Positions 16,873 to 24,375 of a stretch of 38,806 bases of DNA are shown in pieces. The notes under the pieces were generated by a model. That model did not search any database and was not told the DNA's origin. It saw only the letters and a list, made by a program, of their open reading frames with translations. Numbering within the stretch: the stretch's first letter is position 1; each line of letters opens with the position of its first letter. Position numbers and translations under genes: made by a program. The stretch lies in assembly GCA_035712245.1 (NCBI GenBank), contig DASTBC010000099.1:1-38806 (forward strand), written 5' to 3'. This stretch comes from Candidatus Eisenbacteria bacterium. GTDB taxonomy: Bacteria; Eisenbacteria; RBG-16-71-46; SZUA-252.

Positions 16873-17297
16873 GCCCGCTTCCGCAGTCTTCCGCCCGGTT
16901 TCATGAAGACGGGGTGGGCCCCGGGAGCGCTGACGGCGGCACCCCCCACATGCCCGAGGGCTCGACCGTCCTGGTGCTCCTACCCGTCTCCCCAGCCGGG
17001 ATCAGAGCTCCTTGCGACTTCCCGAGGACACCACCCCACGCTGCTTCTGTCAAGGAAACGGCCCACCGTGCCGAAACGCACGCTGATTCACAAGGTACGC
17101 GAAAAATGTCAGGGGCTCGGCTCACGATTGAAGAAGCCCAGGCGGCCTTGCGCACCGCCCGGGCTCCCGGGGATTGTGTTGCGAGGGGACCCGGCCCCCG
17201 GAGGGGCCGGATCCATACTGGCCGGGGTTTGCGCGCGCGGGGATCTTGGCGCACGCGGCGATCCGGCCGGGGTCCTGGCTACGTCATCGACATAGCC
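16873..17297. other. 425-bp intergenic region without a credible gene
   Basis: Short open frames cross this segment on both strands, but none has a ribosome site, recognisable domain or believable composition. Just after lpd there is an inverted repeat GTCTTC (16886-16891) / GAAGAC (16905-16910) that may help end the suc transcript. The middle part (about 17040-17140) is less GC-rich than its surroundings. The right part holds the perfect hairpin listed separately. The two flanking genes converge, so a promoter is not required here. Confidence 0.5.
17191..17210 (-). terminator. Perfect 8-bp GC hairpin with UNCG-type loop
   Basis: CCGGCCCC-CGGA-GGGGCCGG on the plus strand. Read as minus-strand RNA the loop is UCCG closed by a C-G pair, which belongs to the very stable C(UNCG)G tetraloop class. 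It lies about 87 bases beyond the stop of the minus-strand outer-membrane gene. It probably stabilises the 3' end of that transcript or terminates it. No U-run follows, so classic intrinsic termination is not certain. Confidence 0.5.
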
Positions 17298-17804
17298 TTA
17301 GAAATTGAACGTCGCTCCCGTGATGACGCCGAACTGCTCGGTGCCACCCACCACGCCGCGGCCTTCCACCGTGAAGGTCGCCGCCGAGGTCGGGAACATC
17401 AGACCGCCGAAGAGATTGACGCCGAACTCGCTGTCGCTCTCGTCCGCGATCTCGTCATCCATGAAGTGCATGCCCACGCCCGCGCCCGCGAACGGTCCGA
17501 TCCGTCCGGCCGGCGAGAAGTGGTACATGACGTCGAAGTTGGGGTTCACGTCGCTCACCTCGTCCTCGCTCCAGTACATGAGATTGGGCACGAGGTGGAA
17601 GCGCGTTCCGGGCTTCTCGAAGTCGAGCGTGGCTCCGTAGGTCATCGTTCCCTCGGCTCCGTCGGGGTCGATCATTCCGACCCGCGGACCGATGCCGGTG
17701 AGCTCGAAGGCATCGGAGGGGGCGGACCACGAGAGCATGAGTCCGGTCACGAGCGCCGCCGCGAGGGCGACTCCCTTCACGTTCCGTGTGGTGGTATGAC
17801 GCAT
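17298..17804 (-). CDS. Small outer-membrane beta-barrel protein
   Basis: 168 residues. The signal peptide is about 1-32 (VALAAALVTGLMLSW, cleavage near SDA). The mature part alternates hydrophobic and polar residues in strand-like runs, with GPFAGAGVGMHFMDD in the middle and a closing GVITGATFNF that ends in Phe, as barrel proteins do. The pattern matches the small eight-stranded OmpA/OprF-type barrels; no OmpA peptidoglycan domain is present. The ATG has GGAGCG about eight bases upstream and begins 12 bp after the stop of the similar upstream gene, so the pair forms an operon and probably arose by duplication. Its specific role, pore or structural, is unknown. Confidence 0.75.
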   Translation of the reverse strand: MRHTTTRNVKGVALAAALVTGLMLSWSAPSDAFELTGIGPRVGMIDPDGAEGTMTYGATLDFEKPGTRFHLVPNLMYWSEDEVSDVNPNFDVMYHFSPAGRIGPFAGAGVGMHFMDDEIADESDSEFGVNLFGGLMFPTSAATFTVEGRGVVGGTEQFGVITGATFNF

Positions 17805-17816
17805 GGCGTATCGCTC

Positions 17817-18398
17817 CTACCTGGAGCCGCCGCCGATCGCGAGACCGAGCGAAAGGCTCCAGAAGTCGGGATCAAAGGACTCAGGAATTAGCTGGCTCTC
17901 CTGGTCCTGCATGAAAACGTATCGGCCCTGGAGATCCAGCGCCGCGCTGGGGAACACGGGTATCTTGAGTCCGCCGCCGACGTGGACGCCGAACTCCTGC
18001 TCGGTGTTGTCGTCCAGGTCGAGCTCGTCCTCGTAGTCGAAGGTCGTTTGATACCAGCCGACTCCCGCTCCCGCGTAGAGAGAGGAAATCGGGGAGAGCC
18101 ACAGTGAAGCCGTGATCGGCCACTGGCGAAGCTCGAGGTCGCCTCCATAGAGGGACTCCTCCCGGTACTGCACGCCGAGTTCGGTCTTCACGACATCGCC
18201 GGCGATCGGCGCGCGTACGGCAAGCCCAAGGAGGGACTCCGTGTCGTCACTATCGACGGAACGCGTCAGTCCGACCGAGGGGATCACTTCCAGTGCCGAA
18301 GCCGGTGCCGCGCCCAGAAAGAGAGCGGCGCCAAGAAGCACGGAGCCGAGCCCGAGAAGCCAGGTCTGCCGACGAGTTCCGTAACGATCGTTCCTCAT
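17817..18398 (-). CDS. Small outer-membrane beta-barrel protein, relative of its downstream neighbour
   Basis: 193 residues from the ATG at 18398, which has a strong ribosome site (GGGAGGTG, about five bases before it). An in-frame ATG further upstream, nearer 18461, has no such site. The signal peptide covers about 1-38 (LLGLGSVLLGAALFLG, cleavage after ASA). The mature sequence has repeated amphipathic strands, including LYAGAGVGWYQTTFDYED, which parallels the GPFAGAGVG segment of the next gene, and VHVGGGLKIPVFPSAALDLQ. The two are therefore likely homologous barrels. Acidic loops (DELDLDDNTEQE) would be surface exposed or metal-binding (inference). The last residues are GGGSR rather than a terminal aromatic. 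Confidence 0.72.
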   Translation of the reverse strand: MRNDRYGTRRQTWLLGLGSVLLGAALFLGAAPASALEVIPSVGLTRSVDSDDTESLLGLAVRAPIAGDVVKTELGVQYREESLYGGDLELRQWPITASLWLSPISSLYAGAGVGWYQTTFDYEDELDLDDNTEQEFGVHVGGGLKIPVFPSAALDLQGRYVFMQDQESQLIPESFDPDFWSLSLGLAIGGGSR

Positions 18399-18420
18399 AC
18401 AAGCACCTCCCTTTCGGTTT

Positions 18421-18436
18421 GTACGTGGTACGTACC
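18421..18436. promoter_or_regulatory. Palindromic repeat upstream of the two barrel genes
   Basis: GTACGT followed by GGTACGTACC gives a repeated GTACGT core; 18427-18436 is a perfect 10-bp palindrome. It is 23-38 bases upstream of the start codon of the first barrel gene, between start and likely promoter. A dimeric repressor or activator could bind here. No confident -35/-10 pair was found, and the call is a pattern observation only. Confidence 0.35.
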
Positions 18437-18662
18437 GAGTCATCATCAAGCCCCGTGCCACAGGGTGCGGATAGGAGTTAAGTTGCCGCTCTACTGTGAA
18501 TTACACGGGACCGGGGGGAGGCGGCGGCGTCCCGCAAGCGGACCCACGAATGTAGAAACCGACACGTGACTGGGAAGGGTTGTTCGAGGAAGGTGGGGCT
18601 GAATCCAAGCGGAATCCGTGCAGAACGGCTGCTCACGGGGCGCGGCGGCCCGCGAGGGGGGA

Positions 18663-21572
18663 CTACTTCAGCATGATCAGCTTCTTGGAATCCGTCGTGC
18701 CGGAGGGCGTCTCGAGCTTGTAGAAGTAGACGCCGCTCGCGAGACGCCTGCCGTGATCGTCGCGGCCGTCCCAGCGCTTGGAGTACGAGCCGGCCGCGTG
18801 ATGCCCTTCCACGAGCGTCCTCACGAGCGCTCCCGACACGCTATAGATGTGAACGGCGGCCCTGCCGGCCTGAGCGACGGAGTAGCGGATCGTCGTTTCG
18901 GGATTGAAGGGGTTCGGCGCATTCTGGTGGAGGACGTCGGCCAGCGCGGGGGTCGGGCTCGACTCCTCCTCAACCGCCGTCGCGTAATAGCACGCGTTCA
19001 CCTTGAAATAGTCCGTCACGATGTTCTTGATGAGCCGGTACCGCTCGCCCGTCTCTTCGATGTTGTTGAAGTTGAGCGCCATCATGAGGGCGCGGGCGCT
19101 GTCGGACCCCGTTTGCGTGTACTTGGTCGCGTATCGGGTCGCGGCCGGCATGGTCCATGGCGGGTAGGTCAGGAACGACCCCCACTTCCCGCCCGCCTTC
19201 GCCTGGTTGGACGTCACGATCAGGTCGGAGTCTTCCATGTTCGGACAGTCCATGTTGACCTTGAACTGCCTGCCTGCCGAGGGGCTGGGAATCGCAGTTC
19301 CCTTGATCACGGGGTGCAGGGTGTCCTGAGGAAAGTTCTCCCAGAGATCCCGGATGAATTCGGCGCCCATCGTGAACTGGAGGAAGGAGTTGTAGTTGTT
19401 GCCGCCCAGGATGAGGTCTGCCGCGACGTCGTCTCCGGCGACCATGATGTTGCGATTCTTCCCCGCTTGCTGGATCCAGGACTGGAACAGGGCCTGGTCG
19501 GTGGACCGGATCGTGAACTGCCCCATGCTCGCCGAGTGCCAGAGGATCACGGAGTATTGCGTGAGATTTCCCACGGTGGAGCCGGGCCAGATGTAGGTCG
19601 GATCTCCCGCCGGCGTCCCACCCGGAGTATTTCCCGCGCCGCTGGTCGAACCGTTCACGTCCCAGGTGTCGAACTTGTAGCCATAGGCCGTCAGCGCCTT
19701 GGCGATCGTGGCCTGCGTCTCCTGTCCGCGCGCGTTGTTCACGAAGAGGATCGTGGCCAGACTGTCCATGCACCCCAGCGCGGGGTTCATGGCGGATTTC
19801 ACCGGCAGGATGGATGCCGAATAGAACACCTGGGCGGATGGAGCGTTCGTGGGCAGGTACCCGGTCGAGTCGGTGCTGTCCGTGACGGCGAAGTAGTACC
19901 AGAGGGTCGAGTTCGCGGGGTAGTTCCCCATCGGAACGTCCGCGTACCGATAGGTCGGAAGCGCCGGATCGGACAGCTGGAGCGGGATCGAGAACCAGGA
20001 GCCGTTGTTCAGGCGATAGTGCATGAATCCGCTCTTGTAGCCTCGAGGCGTGCTCACCTGGATGACGGCGCTGTCCCCCACCGGCGAGTTGAAGTTGTCC
20101 CCGCCGTTGAAGAACGCGGTCGTCTTGAACGTATCCTGGAACAGGTCCAGGTCCCGGGCGACGAAGATGGGGGGGGTCACGGCCCGGACGCCGATCGCCA
20201 CGTTGTCGAAGAGCGGATAGATGTTGGTGTACCCGGTGCTGCCGCCGCAGTAGATGGGCCCGTAGTCCTTCACGATGAACATCACCTGCACCGAGTCCTT
20301 CCCGCCGGCCAGCGGCAGGTTGATCTTCTGGCGGATCCAGTCCTTTTGGGACCCGTAGTAGAGGAGGCCGGTGGGATCGAGCCACGCGCTCCAGCTCCCT
20401 CCCACCATCCGGTGGCGGTAGTTCACGCTGTAATAGAAGCAGCCTTGCAGGGGCATGTTCCGGTAGACGTCGAAGGCCGTGAGCACCTGCGTGCCACGGT
20501 CGATGTCCACCGCGGGCGTGACGAGCCGGTTGTCCTGGCGCGGCACCACCGTCAGGAGGACCGGATCCCAGTCCACCCACAGGCTCGTGCGGTTCTGGTA
20601 ACACAGGTCTTCCGTGATGACGTTGTCGTCGAGCGCGAAGAAGTCACCCACGCCCGGCAGCGTGGTGCGCACCCAGGCGCCGTTCCCGTTCTCCATGTTG
20701 TCGTAGAATTTCATCTGCCCGCCCGCCGTGACCCGCACCTCCTCGATGATCCAGCCGTCGCCGGGATAGAGCCCGTCCGCCGAGGAGTACGCGAGATCGC
20801 TCTTGAAGACGAACCGGAACGGCACGGGCCGGGGCGTGCCCCCGGGACCGGCGGTGTTCCACTTGGTCCAGACGGACTCGGGGATCGCCACCGTGAACGA
20901 GTCGCAGCCCGTTCCGCTCGCGGGGACCTTGCCGGAGAACTGCGCGAAGTCCAGGTAGAAGTCGTGAAGGTCGTTGATCTGGAGGTAGCCGAAATCGTAG
21001 TTGAGCTCGGCGTCGAAGCGGTGTTTCACGGTCATCGTGACCGGCGTGCCGGGCGCGAGGCCGGCGAGGTTCACGGAGTTCTCCAGGAACTGGTCCCAGT
21101 TGTTCTCGTACCCGGCCCGGTTCGGGTCGCCGGTCCAGCTGGAGTCGACCTTGCCGCACCACCACGAGGTTCCCGCGCACGAGAGGACCGTGTCGCGATG
21201 CCACGCGGTGGTCCCCTGGGAGGCGTCGAAGTGGCTCCAGCCGCCGTCGTCATCCAGCGGCCTGCCGTCCAGGCTGTCCTGGAAGACGTACACCTCTTCG
21301 AGGGGAGGAGGCACCTGCATCGCCCTGCGCGCCGCACGAGCACCCGAGGGCAGCGGGTCGGGCGTGGGCGCGTAGACCTCGGTGCGGTGGACGTGGCGAG
21401 GAACTTCCTCCACGACCTCCACGGCAATCGGGGCGCCCGTGGCGAGAGCCGCGTGCAGCGCGAGACCGAGCAACACGAGGAACGCGGCCACGGCGATCCG
21501 CAGGGGAACCGTCGCGGCAGCAAGGGCGCGGGGCGAGGTCTCGAACCGGGTTGAGGGAGCGGGTCTCCGCAC
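18663..21572 (-). CDS. Large secreted protein with C-terminal FlgD-like/T9SS-type sorting domain
   Basis: 969 residues from a GTG start with no clear ribosome site. A signal-anchor-like stretch is at about 25-47. Residues about 90-330 resemble the MAM/jelly-roll modules of immune-inhibitor-A-like proteins: SSWWCG-type phrase (SWWCGKVDSSW), GYENNWDQFLENSVNLAG and later DGWIIEEVRV. A second jelly-roll-like block follows (about 330-480). Residues about 605-800 (ILFVNNARGQETQATIAKAL...YGYKFDTWDV, then SVILWHSA) look like a flavodoxin/glutamine-amidotransferase-like fold without an obvious catalytic Cys. The end (884-969) is a beta-sandwich sorting domain with NAPNPFNPETTIRYSV and SGVYFYKLETPSGT. 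It is exported and probably retained on the surface; no protease active site is visible. Confidence 0.85.
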   Translation of the reverse strand: MRRPAPSTRFETSPRALAAATVPLRIAVAAFLVLLGLALHAALATGAPIAVEVVEEVPRHVHRTEVYAPTPDPLPSGARAARRAMQVPPPLEEVYVFQDSLDGRPLDDDGGWSHFDASQGTTAWHRDTVLSCAGTSWWCGKVDSSWTGDPNRAGYENNWDQFLENSVNLAGLAPGTPVTMTVKHRFDAELNYDFGYLQINDLHDFYLDFAQFSGKVPASGTGCDSFTVAIPESVWTKWNTAGPGGTPRPVPFRFVFKSDLAYSSADGLYPGDGWIIEEVRVTAGGQMKFYDNMENGNGAWVRTTLPGVGDFFALDDNVITEDLCYQNRTSLWVDWDPVLLTVVPRQDNRLVTPAVDIDRGTQVLTAFDVYRNMPLQGCFYYSVNYRHRMVGGSWSAWLDPTGLLYYGSQKDWIRQKINLPLAGGKDSVQVMFIVKDYGPIYCGGSTGYTNIYPLFDNVAIGVRAVTPPIFVARDLDLFQDTFKTTAFFNGGDNFNSPVGDSAVIQVSTPRGYKSGFMHYRLNNGSWFSIPLQLSDPALPTYRYADVPMGNYPANSTLWYYFAVTDSTDSTGYLPTNAPSAQVFYSASILPVKSAMNPALGCMDSLATILFVNNARGQETQATIAKALTAYGYKFDTWDVNGSTSGAGNTPGGTPAGDPTYIWPGSTVGNLTQYSVILWHSASMGQFTIRSTDQALFQSWIQQAGKNRNIMVAGDDVAADLILGGNNYNSFLQFTMGAEFIRDLWENFPQDTLHPVIKGTAIPSPSAGRQFKVNMDCPNMEDSDLIVTSNQAKAGGKWGSFLTYPPWTMPAATRYATKYTQTGSDSARALMMALNFNNIEETGERYRLIKNIVTDYFKVNACYYATAVEEESSPTPALADVLHQNAPNPFNPETTIRYSVAQAGRAAVHIYSVSGALVRTLVEGHHAAGSYSKRWDGRDDHGRRLASGVYFYKLETPSGTTDSKKLIMLK

Positions 21573-21655
21573 GATGTCTCGAGAAAGAGCCGGGGAACGC
21601 TGCTTCTGCGAAAAGTCGGTGCGCGGACCGTCTCCCGACGAACCGACGCAAGACG

Positions 21656-21664
21656 ATTATTATA
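21656..21664. promoter_or_regulatory. AT-rich box in the divergent intergenic region 21573-21674
   Basis: ATTATTATA is the most AT-rich short run in this region. Read on the minus strand it contains a perfect TATAAT, about 87 bases upstream of the secreted-protein start. Read on the plus strand TATTAT lies 12 bases before the ATG of the spermidine-synthase-like gene, the spacing expected for a leaderless or nearly leaderless transcript. Neither direction has a good -35 match. The gap has to carry both promoters. Confidence 0.45.
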
Positions 21665-21674
21665 CCATAGCACG

Positions 21675-24350
21675 ATGGTCCATGCCAGACAGAACCGTAA
21701 GGTGAAGACGGCACGCAGGATGGCGGAGAGCCGCCCCGGCGCGGGCACGACGGCGTCCGCCCGAGCGTCCGCCCGAGGATCGGCGCACCGCCGAGCCCTC
21801 CTCTATGGCTGCTTCTTCGCGTCCGGAGCGGCGGGACTCCTGCTCGAGGTGGTGTGGTCGAAATACCTGTCGCTCCTCCTCGGCAACTCGATCCACGGCG
21901 TCGCGACCGTGGTGGCGGCCTTCCTCGGCGGGCTCGGGCTCGGGGCGGCGATCGGCGGCCGCTGGGCCTCCCGGGTCCGCGATCCGCTTCTCGCGTACGG
22001 TGTCCTGGAGGGTGTCGTCGCGGTGCTCGGTCTCGCGAGCCCGCTCGCCTATGCCGCGGCCCGCCCCGTCTTCGCCGAGCTGAATGCGCTCCTGATGGGC
22101 CAGGGAGAGGCGTTCCTCCTGGTCCGGTTCTTCGTGCTCTTCGCCGCGCTCCTCGTTCCGACGTGCGCGATGGGAGCGACGCTTCCGCTCGTGGTGACCC
22201 ATTTCGCGCGCCGCGATCCGGACGGCGCGGGACCGCAGGTCGCGCGTCTCTACGCCATCAACACGGCGGGCGCCGTGATCGGCGTCGCGGCGGCCGGCTT
22301 TCTCGCGATTCCGGCGCTCGGGCTCTGGAAGACGGCGGCGCTCGCCGCCGCGATCGATCTCGCGGTCGCCGCGGCCATGGTCTTCCACCGTCCGCCCACG
22401 CCGGCCGCGGAACGCCCGTCGGCCGCGCCGGAGGCAACGCGCGGGGACGTGCGTGCGGCCGCTGCTGCGGAACCCGCCTCGGTCCGCGGCGCTCGGTACC
22501 CGGCGTCCGCGTTCGCCTCCTGGATCCTCCCCGCGTTCGCGGTGTCCGGCTTCACCGCGATCCTGTACGAGATCGCGTGGACCCGGATCCTCACCGTCCC
22601 GTTCGGCGGCATGGTGTACGCGTTCTCGGCGATCCTCGCGATCTATCTCGCCGGGATCGCGCTCGGAGCGGCGGCCGCGTCGCGTCTGCTCCAGAGGGTG
22701 CGCGCGTCGGTGGCCCTCTTCGGCATGCTCCAGGTCGCGCTCGCGGCGTGCGCGGCGCTCGGAGCGCACCTGTACGAGCGCCTTCCCCACTGGCAGGCGG
22801 AGGTGCTCGCGCGGGCGGGCGAGAGCACGGAGCGCCTCCTCTGGGGGGAGGCCTGGATCACCGTCCGGCTCATCTTCCCCGCGTGCCTCGTGCTCGGCGC
22901 GCTCTTCCCGACCGCGGTCGCGATCCGGCGCCGGCAGCTCGGCGGGGCAGGAGCTTCGGTGGGATCGGTGTACGCCGCGAACACGCTCGGCTCGATCGTG
23001 GGATCGATCGCGACCGCGTTCTTCCTGATCCCGTGGATCGGCACCCTGCAGGCCGTGCTCGCCGCCGCGGTGATCAACGCGGCGCTCGGGATCCTCGCGA
23101 TCCTCTTCTCGGAGGCGCGCCCGGCCGTCCGAGCGGGCGGCGCGCTCGCCGCCGCCGCCGGCATCGCGGGGTTCGCGATGTTCGCGACGCCGTCGTGGAA
23201 CCCCGAGCGCATGAGCCTCGGGCTCGTGCGCCTCCTCCGGGCTCACTGGTTCGGGGGCGAATCGATCGCGCACCAGATGATCGACCGCACCGGGAAGGAC
23301 GAATCGCTCGAGAAGCTCCTCTTCTACAAGGAGGGGCGGGTCGCCGCGGTCACGGTGGTGGACATGGGCGAGCGACGCGCGCTCATCATCAACGGCAAGA
23401 CCGACGCGACCACGGGCGTGGGAGAGGACATGGCCCAGCAGGTCCTCGTGGGACAGCTCCCGCTCCTCCTGCGGCCCGAGGCCGCGTCGGTGTGCGTGGT
23501 CGGATACGGAAGCGGCGTCACCACGCACGCGGTGCTCACGCATCCGGTGCGGAACGTCCTCACGATCGAGCTCGAGGGCGCGGTCGTCGAGGCGGCGCCC
23601 CTCTTCGAAGCCGACGCGGGCCGCCCCGCGGACGATCCGCGCAGCCGCATCCTGATCGAGGACGCCGGCACCTACCTCCGCTCGACCCGCGATCGCTACG
23701 ACGCGATCATCTCCGAGCCCTCGAACCTCTGGATCGCGGGCATGGCGGATCTCTTCACGCGCGACTTCTACCGGACCGCGGGATCGAAGCTCCGGCCCGG
23801 CGGCATCTTCTGCCAGTGGGTGCAGACGTACCAGACCTCGCCCGCCACGCTTCGCACGGTGTTCCGGACGCTCGCCACGCGCTTCCCGCACGGCCAGCTC
23901 TTCTTCATCGATCACTCCGGGGATCTCGTGATCCTCGCGTCCGACGAGCCGATGCGGCTCGATCTGGACCGGCTCGCCGCCGCCATGGCGCGGCCGGACG
24001 TCGCGGGCGACCTCGCGCGCGTCGGCGTGACGTCCCTGCCCGACCTCCTCCGCTACTACCGGGGAACGCTCGAGCGGGTCGCGAGAGAGTCGGGTTCGGG
24101 GCCGGTCAACACGGACGACAACGGATGGCTGGAGCACCGCGCGCCCTACGATCTGTTGGCGGGCAGCGGCTCGGAGGAAGAGCTGGCGTGGTCACCGGAC
24201 GTCGCGTCCGACCTGGCCGCCTCGATCGCCTCCGACCGGACGCGCGCGCTTCAGGCGCTCGAGGAGGGCGCGGCTCGCGCGAAGGCGGCGGGGAACGAGG
24301 GAGGCTTCCTGGGGCTCACGATGGCGAGGGAGATCCTCTCGGCGCGCTGA
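21675..24350 (+). CDS. Membrane-fused spermidine-synthase-like protein
   Basis: 891 residues. Residues about 40-230 and 275-500 contain two blocks of membrane helices (for example ALLYGCFFASGAAGLLLEVV and ILPAFAVSGFTAILYEIAW), which look like a tandem repeat. The C-terminal half (about 535-800) is a Rossmann methyltransferase-like spermidine synthase domain with VVGYGSGV (608-615), TIELEGAVVEAA and DRYDAIISEPSNLW. In true spermidine synthases an Asp sits where this has SEPSN, so aminopropyl transfer is doubtful; proteins of this fused class have no settled reaction. ATG at 21675 has no ribosome site; ATG at 21720 is an alternative. No decarboxylase of polyamine synthesis is nearby. Confidence 0.8.
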   Translation: MVHARQNRKVKTARRMAESRPGAGTTASARASARGSAHRRALLYGCFFASGAAGLLLEVVWSKYLSLLLGNSIHGVATVVAAFLGGLGLGAAIGGRWASRVRDPLLAYGVLEGVVAVLGLASPLAYAAARPVFAELNALLMGQGEAFLLVRFFVLFAALLVPTCAMGATLPLVVTHFARRDPDGAGPQVARLYAINTAGAVIGVAAAGFLAIPALGLWKTAALAAAIDLAVAAAMVFHRPPTPAAERPSAAPEATRGDVRAAAAAEPASVRGARYPASAFASWILPAFAVSGFTAILYEIAWTRILTVPFGGMVYAFSAILAIYLAGIALGAAAASRLLQRVRASVALFGMLQVALAACAALGAHLYERLPHWQAEVLARAGESTERLLWGEAWITVRLIFPACLVLGALFPTAVAIRRRQLGGAGASVGSVYAANTLGSIVGSIATAFFLIPWIGTLQAVLAAAVINAALGILAILFSEARPAVRAGGALAAAAGIAGFAMFATPSWNPERMSLGLVRLLRAHWFGGESIAHQMIDRTGKDESLEKLLFYKEGRVAAVTVVDMGERRALIINGKTDATTGVGEDMAQQVLVGQLPLLLRPEAASVCVVGYGSGVTTHAVLTHPVRNVLTIELEGAVVEAAPLFEADAGRPADDPRSRILIEDAGTYLRSTRDRYDAIISEPSNLWIAGMADLFTRDFYRTAGSKLRPGGIFCQWVQTYQTSPATLRTVFRTLATRFPHGQLFFIDHSGDLVILASDEPMRLDLDRLAAAMARPDVAGDLARVGVTSLPDLLRYYRGTLERVARESGSGPVNTDDNGWLEHRAPYDLLAGSGSEEELAWSPDVASDLAASIASDRTRALQALEEGAARAKAAGNEGGFLGLTMAREILSAR

Positions 24351-24358
24351 CCGCGCGC
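24342..24358. terminator. Short GC inverted repeat between convergent genes
   Basis: GCGCGC-TGACC-GCGCGC spans the stop codon of the spermidine-synthase-like gene and reaches into the 25-bp gap before the convergent acyl-CoA dehydrogenase stop. It could form a six-pair hairpin in both transcripts. Alternating GC is common here, so the functional claim is weak. Confidence 0.2.
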
Positions 24359-24375
24359 GCGAGCCGCTTCCGACG

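Noticed and set aside
16903-17295. Open frame of about 130 codons between lpd and the barrel genes
   Set aside because: No ribosome site, no domain, composition unlike real proteins of this window, and it runs across the hairpin at 17191-17210.
21675-24350. Naming this gene speE (spermidine synthase)
   Set aside because: The domain is related, but the fused membrane part and SEPSN in the active-site position argue against the classical activity.
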